From contig CAJUER010000001.1 in assembly GCA_910585705.1 (NCBI GenBank), forward strand, positions 980,840 to 1,044,839: 64,000 bases of DNA, in the 5' to 3' direction. Every line of letters starts with the position of its first letter. Position 1 is the stretch's first letter. A program made the translations under genes and the position numbers. This stretch comes from an uncultured Christensenella sp. GTDB taxonomy: Bacteria > Bacillota > Clostridia > Christensenellales > Borkfalkiaceae. This document shows, piece after piece, positions 7,605-15,864 of the stretch. The notes beneath the pieces were generated by a model. The model saw only the letters and a list, made by a program, of their open reading frames with translations, did not search any database and was not told where the DNA came from.

Positions 7605-10600
7605 ATGAGTATTTTAAAAAAATCACTGCGCTTTTTTGTTGCGGCGATACTCGTTGCAGCGTTCGCGTTCACGGTTACCGCCTGCCGCAAGGAAGACAAA
7701 ACGGCGACCTACGCAGTAACGTTCGTTACAAGCGGCGGCACGCAGATTGCACCGCAATACGTCCGTGAAGGCGAAACGGCAACGAGACCCGAAGACCCCG
7801 TGCGCGACGGATTCATATTCGTGAACTGGTACGCGGACGACGCATGCGAAACGCTTTACGACTTCGCTTCGCCCGTTACGAAGAAGACTTCCGTATACGC
7901 AAAGTGGACGATAGACAGCGGAACTGACCCCGTACCCGACGATAAGAATGTTACGCTTACGCTCGATTACGGCTACGACGGCAAAATCGAACAGATTAAA
8001 ATTTTAAAGGGTTCGGCTATTCCCTTCGACAAGCAGAAGCCCGAGCGCGCCGAATTCTATTTCGGCGGTTGGTTCAAGGATAAGGCTTGCACGGTTATGG
8101 CGAATCTGACCGAGAGCATAAACTCCGACTCCACCCTTTACGCGAAGTGGGTTAAAGACCCCGTTCAGGATCCCGACGGCACAGGCATAGACTTTTCCAA
8201 AGAATGGAACGGCACGGGCGGAACAGGCGGCGAGGACGGTTTTACTTTTGACAAAACCGTTTCAATAGGAAGCGTTACCGTAGACCCCGACACCCCCGAA
8301 ACCCCGCAGACGAACGGTATTTATACCGTAGCGTTCAATTCAAACGGAGGCACCGACGTTTCGGCGCAGTCGGTTACGGCAAACTGCAAGGCTTCGGCGC
8401 CCAACGCACCCGAACGTGAAGGATATATGTTTTGCGGCTGGTACAAGGACAGTGCGCTCGGCACGCTTTACGACTTTAACCAAACCGTTGCAGGCAACCT
8501 TACTCTGCACGCAAAGTGGGCGCAGGTTGACTCAAAGATTAAAAAGGTAAAAGGCTATAACGAAAGCCTTGCTGTGGTTTTCAGCGAAAGCAATCCCGCA
8601 GGCGCATCCGTACAATATGCGTTAAAAGGCACTTCAAACTGGAAGAGCGTTGACTCTCCCCTTATCCGCAACGACGGAAGCGGCACCGCAAGGGTTGACG
8701 TTGTGGGACTTGCCGCAGGCGAATACAACGTTAAAATAAAAACTTCCGCCAATGCGGAAATCACCCTGCCCGAAGCAATTAAGGTTACCGCTTACGACCG
8801 TTCGGGTTACGCACATTTCAATTATAACGAGGGCGTAGGCGCGTACAACAGCGACGGTACCGTAAAGGACGGAGCGATAATAGTTTATGTAACCGACACA
8901 AACAAAAACACCGTAATGCGCGACGCCGTAGCACAGTACGAATATTTGGAAATGTTCAAGGTTCCCAACTACGGCGGCGGCAAAAACTGGAACGGTAAGG
9001 ACGCCGAGAGCATAGGCTGGTGGCTCAACAACTCCCAGTACGGAATGAACAATCTGGCAAGCAGTTCGAACAAGCGTCCGAGCAATACTTACGTTGAAAA
9101 CGCAACCGAACGCGCAAAACTCGGCTTCAATACCGCAAACGACACACACCCCATAGTAATAAGATTTATAGGCACAGTAACCGTGCCCGAAGGCTGTACC
9201 GCTTACAACAGCGAGGACGAAGGCGGTTCGGTAGGCGATAACGGCAATATGGCGCGTATGAAAAACTTCAAAAATATTACGCTCGAAGGTATCGGCGAAG
9301 ACGCGACAATCAAGGGCTGGGGCTTCCACTTTATGGCGGGAACAGACCAGAAGAACGGTCAGGGCAAAAACTTCGAAGTAAGAAACCTTACGTTTACGGA
9401 ATACACGGAAGACGCTATCGGTATGGAAGGCCAGGCGACGAGTACGAAAATAACCGGTCCTGTGGAAAGATGCTGGGTACACAACAACGTATTCCTGCCC
9501 GGCAGATGCGATAACCCCGCAGAATCCGACAAGAAAGAGGGCGACGGCAGCTGTGACTTCAAGCGCGGACAGTATTTCACCCTCTCCTACAACTACTTCG
9601 AATATTGCCACAAGACAAACCTTGTCGGCTCTTCCGACAGTTCGCTGCAATACAACATAACAATGCACCACAATATGTGGTATCAGTGCGGTTCTCGAAT
9701 ACCGCTTTTAAGGCAGTCGAACCTCCACTTCTACAACAACTATATTTTGGGCGATCAGACGGAAACCACTACCCCCTATCCCCACATTGCGAAACCCGCT
9801 TTAAGTTACGTTCATTCGCTGAGGGCGAAATCGCTTATGTTCAGTGAAAGCAACTATTACGACGGAAGTAAAAACATTGCCAAAAACGAAGGCGGCGGCG
9901 CTTTGGGGCTTGCCTGGAACAACGTTTACAATTCCTATGTAGGTTTGAAAAATTTGACCGAGCTTACGTCGCGTTCACAGATTGTAGAACAGGATTCCGG
10001 CAATCACTGCTCATATCAGGGAACGGACTACACGGGCTTCTGGGCAAACGAAAGTCTGTTCTACTACGACAAAGCCAACGACCGCAGCGACTGCTTACTT
10101 GACGACGCTATCGGCGCAAGAACTAGAGTTTTGCAAAGCGTCGGCGTGCTCGGCTTCGGTAAATCCGACGTTTCTATGAACAAGCACGAACCTTCGAAAG
10201 CAGTTCAGGCAGGGACGACCGTAAATGCATCCGCTTTAAGTAGCGAGGGCGAAGTGAACGGAGTACTGTTCAAGGACTTCAAGAGCGGCAAAGGCAAAGG
10301 ACAGATAGTTACCTTTAAGATAACCGCTCCTATGGAAGTTACCGTTACCGGCGCAGGCGGAAAGGACGCGGAAAGCTATCCGCAGCTTTTGGACAGCTAC
10401 GGCAGGATATGGCTGGAAAAATTCAGCGGAACGCGCACCGTTGTGCTTCCCGCAGGCACCTACTTCATCGCTACGGGACAGAAAGACAAAGAATCGACCT
10501 TAGGCACAATTTCTTTTGCGGATACGGCGGCCTCCTCCGAAGCGCGTGTAAATGCCGCAAAGGCAGCGCTCGGCGCCATTCCCGAGCAAATCGGTACGGC

Positions 10601-11642
10601 AAGCTATCCGCTGATAAAGGCGGCGAAAGACGCTTACGGCGCGTTAATGAGCGATGAAAGAAGCAAAATTTCCGACGAGCTTGTGTCAAGGCTTAAAAAA
10701 GCGGAAGCTGCTTACGACAAACTGACCGTCGAACGCGTTATTGCAAGGATTGATTATATAGGCGTCGTCAACGAGAACTCATATAACAAAATCAACGCGG
10801 CGCGAAACGAATACAACGAACTGCACGCAGATAAGCAGGCTTTGGTTACCAACCATAACAAGCTGGTCGAAGCGGAACACGCTTTTGCGCAATATGCCGC
10901 AAAGAACGTAACCGACAAAATTAACGATTTGCCCGATTTAAGCAAAGCTACGATAAGCACCGCCGACACCCTTTCGAGAGTGGAAAACTGGTTTAACGCG
11001 GTTGACAATGCTTACTCCGAACTTACAGAAGCACAGCAGGCTCAGGTAAAAAATTACGCTAAGGTCGGCGAAGGCTACGAAAAGCTTGCGGAATTTGCAA
11101 ATATGATTAACTTCAAAGCGGCGCTCGAAGCGATAGATTTGCAAAACCTTAATCTCGGCGACGGCGCGGCGTTAAAGAAAATGTATTCCTCCCTTACCGA
11201 AACGCAGAAATCTCTGCTGACGTTCGCCGAAAAAGAAAAATATCAAAACGCCGAAGCAATTTACGCGGAGCTTGCAAGCCAAAGCAAATTAATAACCTTC
11301 AACAACGGCAAGGCGGAAACTCAGGACGGCGACAGTTACTGGACGGTTGCGGGAAAATTCAAAACCGATTTATCCGTTAATATAAACGGAACGTTGTTTA
11401 CAAGCGGTTTGAAGCTGGACAACGGCGGTTCGCTTGAATTTACTACCGCTTCCAAACAAACGGTGAAAATTTACTATTCGAGGAAAGCAAGAATTAAAAT
11501 AGACGGCGCAGACGTAAGCGGAACGGAAGAAAACGGATATTACGTGGCGACGGTTACGCTTGACGCAGGCAAACATTCCATAACCAAAGGCAAAGACGGC
11601 GAAAGCTATCTGCATATGGTGGAAATCACGCCTGAAAAGTAA
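7605..11642 (+). CDS. Secreted pectate lyase (PL1-like) lipoprotein with InlB-type repeats
   Basis: A 1345-aa exported lipoprotein. The signal peptide ends in lipobox TVTAC. Three Listeria-Bacteroides (InlB B, Flg_new) repeats follow, each ending in the form ...LYAKW (about residues 30-105, 120-185, 240-310). The central beta-helix (about 420-770) matches polysaccharide lyase family 1: ITLEGIGEDATIKGWGFHF, a FTLSYNYFEYCHK turn and the catalytic-type RIPLLR (698-703). A beta-sandwich-like module, helical spacer repeats of the KAAKDAYGAL type (about 960-1200) and a C-terminal beta domain follow. ATG 7605 is chosen since AGGAG is 9 nt upstream; ATGs at 7596 and 7599 lie too close to it. It likely cuts pectin at the cell surface. 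Single gene with its own promoter and terminator. Confidence 0.85.
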   Translation: MSILKKSLRFFVAAILVAAFAFTVTACRKEDKTATYAVTFVTSGGTQIAPQYVREGETATRPEDPVRDGFIFVNWYADDACETLYDFASPVTKKTSVYAKWTIDSGTDPVPDDKNVTLTLDYGYDGKIEQIKILKGSAIPFDKQKPERAEFYFGGWFKDKACTVMANLTESINSDSTLYAKWVKDPVQDPDGTGIDFSKEWNGTGGTGGEDGFTFDKTVSIGSVTVDPDTPETPQTNGIYTVAFNSNGGTDVSAQSVTANCKASAPNAPEREGYMFCGWYKDSALGTLYDFNQTVAGNLTLHAKWAQVDSKIKKVKGYNESLAVVFSESNPAGASVQYALKGTSNWKSVDSPLIRNDGSGTARVDVVGLAAGEYNVKIKTSANAEITLPEAIKVTAYDRSGYAHFNYNEGVGAYNSDGTVKDGAIIVYVTDTNKNTVMRDAVAQYEYLEMFKVPNYGGGKNWNGKDAESIGWWLNNSQYGMNNLASSSNKRPSNTYVENATERAKLGFNTANDTHPIVIRFIGTVTVPEGCTAYNSEDEGGSVGDNGNMARMKNFKNITLEGIGEDATIKGWGFHFMAGTDQKNGQGKNFEVRNLTFTEYTEDAIGMEGQATSTKITGPVERCWVHNNVFLPGRCDNPAESDKKEGDGSCDFKRGQYFTLSYNYFEYCHKTNLVGSSDSSLQYNITMHHNMWYQCGSRIPLLRQSNLHFYNNYILGDQTETTTPYPHIAKPALSYVHSLRAKSLMFSESNYYDGSKNIAKNEGGGALGLAWNNVYNSYVGLKNLTELTSRSQIVEQDSGNHCSYQGTDYTGFWANESLFYYDKANDRSDCLLDDAIGARTRVLQSVGVLGFGKSDVSMNKHEPSKAVQAGTTVNASALSSEGEVNGVLFKDFKSGKGKGQIVTFKITAPMEVTVTGAGGKDAESYPQLLDSYGRIWLEKFSGTRTVVLPAGTYFIATGQKDKESTLGTISFADTAASSEARVNAAKAALGAIPEQIGTASYPLIKAAKDAYGALMSDERSKISDELVSRLKKAEAAYDKLTVERVIARIDYIGVVNENSYNKINAARNEYNELHADKQALVTNHNKLVEAEHAFAQYAAKNVTDKINDLPDLSKATISTADTLSRVENWFNAVDNAYSELTEAQQAQVKNYAKVGEGYEKLAEFANMINFKAALEAIDLQNLNLGDGAALKKMYSSLTETQKSLLTFAEKEKYQNAEAIYAELASQSKLITFNNGKAETQDGDSYWTVAGKFKTDLSVNINGTLFTSGLKLDNGGSLEFTTASKQTVKIYYSRKARIKIDGADVSGTEENGYYVATVTLDAGKHSITKGKDGESYLHMVEITPEK

Positions 11643-11650
11643 AACAAAGC

Positions 11651-11690
11651 AAAAAAACACTTCCCTTAAAATTAAGGGAAGTGTTTTTTT
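11651..11690. terminator. Bidirectional terminator between pectate-lyase gene and rpsR
   Basis: CACTTCCCTTA (11658-11668) pairs with TAAGGGAAGTG (11673-11683), flanked by A7 on the left and T7 on the right, so it serves both converging transcripts. Confidence 0.92.
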
Positions 11691-11701
11691 ACGTTTTAAA
11701 T

Positions 11702-11968
11702 TTATTCCGCTTTGAAAGGAAGCAACGATGCCACTCTCGCACGCTTGATTGCGGTCGACAGCTCGCGCTGGTGCTTCGCGCAGGTACCGCTCATTCTGCG
11801 GGGAAGAATTTTTCCGCTTTCCGCCACGAACTTCTTTAAACGGGTTACGTCCTTATAATCGATTTCGGTAACCTTTTCCTGACAGAATACGCAAACCTTT
11901 TTGCGGGGAATTCTTTTATAGCTCTTTTTTACAGGCGCTGCTGCTACTGCTGTTTTATTTTCTTCCAT
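11702..11968 (-). CDS. rpsR: 30S ribosomal protein S18
   Basis: S18 binds the 16S rRNA platform together with S6. The 88-aa protein carries VCVFC (a zinc-type CxxC), IDYKDVTRLKKFV, GKILPRRMSGTCAKHQREL and the C-terminal IKRARVASLLPF that define the family. The N-terminus has an Ala/Val-rich tail of about 15 residues (MEENKTAVAAAPVKK). It is the last gene of the rpsF-ssb-rpsR operon, 20 nt after ssb, and is followed by a shared terminator. Expected to be autoregulated with S6 through the leader upstream of rpsF. Confidence 0.97.
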   Translation of the reverse strand: MEENKTAVAAAPVKKSYKRIPRKKVCVFCQEKVTEIDYKDVTRLKKFVAESGKILPRRMSGTCAKHQRELSTAIKRARVASLLPFKAE

Positions 11969-11988
11969 TATTATTCTCCTTATAATTT

Positions 11989-12408
11989 TCAGAAGGGAAT
12001 GTCCGCGTCGTCGTCAAACGCTTGCAGATTTGCGCGTTTTCCGCCCTGCGAGGGTGCGGAAGGCGCTCCGTCGTATCCGCCTTCGCCGTTTGCGCGCGGC
12101 GTTAAAAATTCAACGTCCTGCGCAACGATGTCTATTCCCGTGCGTTTTACACCCTGACTGTCCTCGTAATTACGAAGCTCGACCGAGCCGCTGACGGCAA
12201 CCTTGTTGCCTTTTTTAGCGTAACGCGCCACGTTCTCACCCAAGCCGCGCCATGCAACGCAGTTGAAAAAGTCGGTCTGTCTTTCGCCGTTCGCAGAAGA
12301 ATAACTTCTGTTTACCGCAATAGCAAACCTGCAAACGGATATTCCCGAAGTCGTTTCCGTAAGCTCGGGGTCGCGTGTTAAATTTCCTATTAAAAATACT
12401 TTGTTCAT
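11989..12408 (-). CDS. ssb: Single-stranded DNA-binding protein
   Basis: A 139-aa SSB. The OB fold starts MNKVFLIGNLTRDPEL and includes FFNCVAWRGLGENVARY and GSVELRNYED; a short Gly/Ser-rich linker ends in the acidic tip DDADIPF that recruits replication and repair partners. It acts on ssDNA in replication, recombination and repair. It lies between rpsF and rpsR, the standard Firmicutes arrangement, 13 nt after rpsF. Shorter linker than in Bacillus subtilis SsbA but otherwise ordinary. Confidence 0.97.
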   Translation of the reverse strand: MNKVFLIGNLTRDPELTETTSGISVCRFAIAVNRSYSSANGERQTDFFNCVAWRGLGENVARYAKKGNKVAVSGSVELRNYEDSQGVKRTGIDIVAQDVEFLTPRANGEGGYDGAPSAPSQGGKRANLQAFDDDADIPF

Positions 12409-12421
12409 CTCTCGTTATTCC

Positions 12422-12706
12422 TTAATTTTTAACTGTCGTAACTACTCTCAACACTTCGGCGGAAAGATGCGCAACTCTGTCGAGCTCTTTCACTACCGAA
12501 CCTTCCGCTTCGAAAGTCATTAAAACGTAATAGCCTTCGGTCTTATACTTAATTGCATAAGCCAGCTTCTTCACGCCCCACTTGTCTGTGGTAACGACTT
12601 TGCCGTTTGCGGACGTAACTATGTCCTCAAACTTTTTGACGTACGCTTCCTTTGCTTCATCGGAAATCGCCGCGTCCAAAACGTAAAGCATTTCGTAAGT
12701 TTTCAT
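12422..12706 (-). CDS. rpsF: 30S ribosomal protein S6
   Basis: S6 is a 94-aa ferredoxin-fold protein of the 30S platform that pairs with S18. Seen are MKTYEMLYVLD, WGVKKLAYAIKYKTEGYYVLM and the C-terminal LSAEVLRVVTTVK. An upstream in-frame start would add 11 residues, but ATG 12706 follows GGGAGGTG at the right distance and begins the conserved sequence. It is the first gene of the operon, preceded by a short leader with the S6:S18-type motif (12723-12754) and a strong promoter. Confidence 0.97.
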   Translation of the reverse strand: MKTYEMLYVLDAAISDEAKEAYVKKFEDIVTSANGKVVTTDKWGVKKLAYAIKYKTEGYYVLMTFEAEGSVVKELDRVAHLSAEVLRVVTTVKN

Positions 12707-12722
12707 AAATTCACCTCCCGGA

Positions 12723-12754
12723 CTTAATCGGCATACCACTCGCGGTATGCAAGG
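12723..12754 (-). promoter_or_regulatory. rpsF leader: rpsF leader, S6:S18-binding type RNA
   Basis: On the minus strand the RNA begins CCTT, forms GCATACC-GCGAGT-GGTATGC, then a CGATT bulge and AAG closing on CTT. The CCG at the hairpin base inside the bulge is the motif known for S6:S18 autoregulatory leaders. The predicted transcription start (about 12755) is exactly at this element. Confidence 0.72.
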
Positions 12755-12761
12755 TTATTTC

Positions 12762-12790
12762 ATTTTAATATAAAACGCCCGACTTGTCAA
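12762..12790 (-). promoter_or_regulatory. rpsF operon promoter
   Basis: Minus-strand TTGACA (12790-12785), 17-nt spacer, TAAAAT (12767-12762). The -35 hexamer lies inside the terminator hairpin of the upstream gene. Confidence 0.8.
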
Positions 12791-12810
12791 ACGAATTGAC
12801 GGGTCGGGCG
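12772..12810 (-). terminator. Terminator of the upstream membrane-protein gene
   Basis: CGCCCGAC/GTCGGGCG (12803-12810 with 12776-12783) with an inner GTCAA/TTGAC stem, then TTTT on the minus strand. It overlaps the rpsF promoter. Confidence 0.8.
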
Positions 12811-12826
12811 CAATATTTAATTTTGA

Positions 12827-14332
12827 TCAGGAAACGGGCAGAAGCGACGAGGGATTATTTACAATAAATACCATTACGCCGATGACTTCGGATAAAGTCA
12901 TTTCGCCGAGAATCTCGTCGTGAGCGCCGTTTGCGTCCTTCCACTTAACGTGAGAATCGAGGTCGGCTTTATTGTTGAATGTTAAGATACCCGCTTCGTC
13001 CAGCTCGCGCATGCTTGTGTTTTTGGTGTTCTTTGTTACGTTGCTTATCATCAGATTGATGTTTTTGAAGTTATACACCACCTCGTCCTGCATACCCGAT
13101 TCGTCGGGTGCGGTATACAGAAGCAGTTTCCAGAGCGCGGAAGCGCCGCCGTAAGTGTAATACTGTTTATCGGCTGTGAGAGTTGAAAGCTTACCAAGAT
13201 TTTCCGTGTCGGGATTGACCATAAAGTAGCTTCCGTCCTCGTCCTTTTCGTAATACACGAATTTTGCGTCGAATAGAATTTTACCTTCGCCGAAAGAATA
13301 ATATTTGCCGTCGGCTAAACCTTCGTTATATTCTTCCTCAGTCAGCTTGCCGTTTATATCCGCAAGCACGAAGTTTCCGCCTTCGTTAACGTAATAGATA
13401 AAGTTTTCGTCATACCCCGTCGTATTTGCGGGCGAAGGCGTGCCGTCAACGGCAAGATAAATTTTCGACTCGGGGCTTTCCGTTCCGTCGGTGGGCGTAA
13501 CGCGCGCGTATATGTCGTTTGAAAAGAGCTGTTGCACGCACACCGAATTTATATCTTCGGAAATCGTGTTGATAGTCGAGTTTTTGATAGAGCCGAGAAT
13601 TTTATCGTCGGAAGGTATATCCACTATCTCGCCGATAGTCAAATCGTTACAAACGCCGTCAACGCGCGCATTGACATTATTGAGCGTAAGCGAAGGCGTA
13701 AACATTTCCGCGCCGTCTACAACGTATTTTGCGCCCGTGACCTTTCCGTCGGGTTCGGTTATAAGCGTGCAGTCGCGGATAATTCCGTTTTCGTCCTTGA
13801 ATTTTGCGGAATAGGTCTGCGTTGCCTCGTCGTATTTGAGATTGCTTACTCCGTAGCAAAGATAGACGAGAATGGCATTATCCGCACGCGCACCGATAAG
13901 GCGCGCAACGTCTATTCTGTCCGCAAGCGATTTGACGTAGCTATCGAGCTCGCCCAGCTTTACGGCTTCAAGCTCGTTATCTTCTAAAAGCACGAACTGC
14001 GAAAGCGAGTCGCTCAACTTGTCGGTAAGCTTGCCGATAACGGGCAAAAGCTCCTCCGCCTCGCCCAAAGTTACGTTTTTGTAGTTCTTGGAAAGCGAAG
14101 TAATCTTTTTAACGAGATCGAGCACGGTAGACGCTCCGCCGTTTTCGGAATCCGCGTTGATATAGATGTAATTTCCCTCCGAATCCTTGTTCGCGCTTAT
14201 TTTATCGAGCTTGTAATTAAGCGCGACCGCTACGGCAATTCCCACTGTCCCGCCTATTAAAATCAATGCGAAAAGAAAGCCGAGAAAGAATGCAAGTACG
14301 GGGTTCATACCCCTGCGTCTTGAATTTGACAT
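12827..14332 (-). CDS. Unrecognised membrane-anchored protein (501 aa)
   Basis: I do not recognise the family. The N-terminus is SNSRRRGMN followed by one hydrophobic helix (about residues 11-36, PVLAFFLGFLFALILIGGTVGIAVAVAL), so the rest is probably outside the cell with a short positively charged cytoplasmic tail. The roughly 460-residue exterior is acidic and mixed alpha/beta, with two similar stretches built on short sentences such as KLTEEEYNEGLADGKYYSFGEGK and KLSTLTADKQYYTYGGAS, and the ALWKLLLY/MTLSEVIGVM segments near the C-terminus. The start has GGGGTG 7 nt upstream. It stands alone, between cca and the rpsF operon, with its own leader hairpin and terminator. No catalytic motif is visible. 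Confidence 0.8.
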   Translation of the reverse strand: MSNSRRRGMNPVLAFFLGFLFALILIGGTVGIAVAVALNYKLDKISANKDSEGNYIYINADSENGGASTVLDLVKKITSLSKNYKNVTLGEAEELLPVIGKLTDKLSDSLSQFVLLEDNELEAVKLGELDSYVKSLADRIDVARLIGARADNAILVYLCYGVSNLKYDEATQTYSAKFKDENGIIRDCTLITEPDGKVTGAKYVVDGAEMFTPSLTLNNVNARVDGVCNDLTIGEIVDIPSDDKILGSIKNSTINTISEDINSVCVQQLFSNDIYARVTPTDGTESPESKIYLAVDGTPSPANTTGYDENFIYYVNEGGNFVLADINGKLTEEEYNEGLADGKYYSFGEGKILFDAKFVYYEKDEDGSYFMVNPDTENLGKLSTLTADKQYYTYGGASALWKLLLYTAPDESGMQDEVVYNFKNINLMISNVTKNTKNTSMRELDEAGILTFNNKADLDSHVKWKDANGAHDEILGEMTLSEVIGVMVFIVNNPSSLLPVS

Positions 14333-14345
14333 AAATTTTCACCCC

Positions 14346-14362
14346 GCGCGAAGCTGTCGCGC
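14346..14362 (-). promoter_or_regulatory. 5' leader hairpin next to the ribosome site
   Basis: GCGCGA-CAGCT-TCGCGC on the minus strand, directly adjoining the GGGGTG ribosome site of the 501-aa membrane protein. Confidence 0.45.
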
Positions 14363-14425
14363 AATTTTCTTTAATTATATTATACCGCCGTTTAAAATGC
14401 AACATTAATAATGAGAAAATTTTCC

Positions 14426-15775
14426 TCACCTTTTCAGCCGCATCTTTAAAGCGCAGTCGATAAGTTTGCTTTTTTCGTTTTTAAGTCTCTGCACAGCACA
14501 GCACTCCAACAGCCCTTGAAGCGCCGCGCCCGTATCCTGCGGCGCAATCCCTGCGGCGATAAGCTCGTCGCCGCGCACGTCAAGCTGCTTGACGGTAAAA
14601 GGAACGCCTTCGCCGCGCATATCTTCGTAAATCTTTTTCCACTTTGTAACGCACGGCGCTTCATATGTTTCGTCGCGGCAGGCGGAAAAGTCGGCTTGTT
14701 TTATTTGCAGCAGTTTTTCAAACAACGGAAAATGCCGCACGATAAACCGCCTTACCTTGCTCTCTCGGGCGTCAAGTCTCGCGTCGTACATATGCAGGGC
14801 GGTCAAAGCAACCGCCTCTTCGCGCCGCTTTTTCGGAACTTTAAGCCTGTTGCACACCTCTTCCGCTATTCGCGCGCCTTCCTTTTCGTGCGCGTAATAG
14901 TTGCCGTTTTTACTCATACAGTAAGGTTTGCCTATATCATGCACAAGCGCCGCAAGACGTATGCCCGCGTCCGCATACAAAACAGTGCGCAGGCTGTGTT
15001 CGAGAACATCGTGGTTGTGGAACTTTTCAGGCTGCGCCATACCCTTACCTTGTGCAAGTTCGGGCATAATTATCTCAAGCACTCCGGTCTGCTCCAACAG
15101 TTTTAATCCGTAATACTGCGCTCCTGCAACCTTGTATTTTCCGTCCGCGTGCAGAATAGCGTCCAGCTCCGTCCATACTCTTTCTGCGGCGACGTCCGCT
15201 ACAAGCGAACGGTTTTTCGCCGCACCTTCGAGACATTCGTCCGAAGGCTTGAAGTCCGTTTGCGCCGCGATACGCGCAAGACGCATTAACCGAAGCCCGT
15301 CCTCGCCGAAAACTTTATCCGCTCTATCCACCGTAGAAAGCGTCCTGTCCGCAATGTCCTTCACTCCGCCGAGCGGGTCTATAAACGTTCCGTTGTTTAC
15401 GTCGTAATAGACGGCGTTGCACTTAAAATCGCGGCGGCGCGCGTCGAGCGTGATATTCTCCGTAAAAAAAGTTCTGACGGGCGCATGCCCTCCGCGCACA
15501 TACTCGTCCGAGCGAAAGGAAGCGAATTCGTATTCCTCCCTGCCGAACCTGATTTTTACCGTGCCCGTGTTTTTATATATTGTCGTAACCTCCGCTCCGC
15601 AAACCTCTGCAACGGAACAGAATTTTTCAAACGGCACGGGCGCGCATATATCGATATCGTGTTCCCCGCATTCGAGGCGCGCAAGAAAGTCGCGCACATA
15701 GCCGCCGACAACGTACAGCGGAAAGGAGCACGCGCCCGCAAGCGTTTTTAAATTTTCGGGTAAAGGCATTTTCAT
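14426..15775 (-). CDS. cca: CCA-adding tRNA nucleotidyltransferase with HD domain
   Basis: A class II nucleotidyltransferase that adds or repairs the CCA end of tRNAs. The head has GGYVRDF (24-30) and the metal-binding HDIDIC (Asp40, Asp42), followed by the neck/body with RLMRLARIAAQ and a C-terminal HD phosphohydrolase domain with LAALVHDIGKP, as in many bacterial CCA enzymes. Length 449 aa is typical. The tRNA gene seen in this window already encodes CCA, so repair may be the main role, but this is inference. ATG 15775 is the first possible start; a second in-frame ATG lies at 15769. The promoter at 15783-15811 predicts transcription beginning at or within a base of the start codon, so the mRNA is probably leaderless. 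Confidence 0.92.
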   Translation of the reverse strand: MKMPLPENLKTLAGACSFPLYVVGGYVRDFLARLECGEHDIDICAPVPFEKFCSVAEVCGAEVTTIYKNTGTVKIRFGREEYEFASFRSDEYVRGGHAPVRTFFTENITLDARRRDFKCNAVYYDVNNGTFIDPLGGVKDIADRTLSTVDRADKVFGEDGLRLMRLARIAAQTDFKPSDECLEGAAKNRSLVADVAAERVWTELDAILHADGKYKVAGAQYYGLKLLEQTGVLEIIMPELAQGKGMAQPEKFHNHDVLEHSLRTVLYADAGIRLAALVHDIGKPYCMSKNGNYYAHEKEGARIAEEVCNRLKVPKKRREEAVALTALHMYDARLDARESKVRRFIVRHFPLFEKLLQIKQADFSACRDETYEAPCVTKWKKIYEDMRGEGVPFTVKQLDVRGDELIAAGIAPQDTGAALQGLLECCAVQRLKNEKSKLIDCALKMRLKR

Positions 15776-15782
15776 AAATTCT

Positions 15783-15834
15783 ATTATAGCAACTTTTTAA
15801 TTTAATTGCAATTAACGGACAAATGATATATAAT
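15783..15834. promoter_or_regulatory. Symmetric divergent promoter with one shared -35
   Basis: TTGCAA at 15806-15811 is its own reverse complement and lies 17 bp from TATAAT on the plus strand (15829-15834) and 17 bp from TATAAT on the minus strand (15788-15783). The core is a 14-bp palindrome, TTAATTGCAATTAA (15802-15815). The plus promoter serves the diacylglycerol kinase gene (leader about 24 nt), the minus promoter serves cca (no leader). Confidence 0.85.
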
Positions 15835-15864
15835 AGTATGCGAAACTAATTTACGGATAAAACT

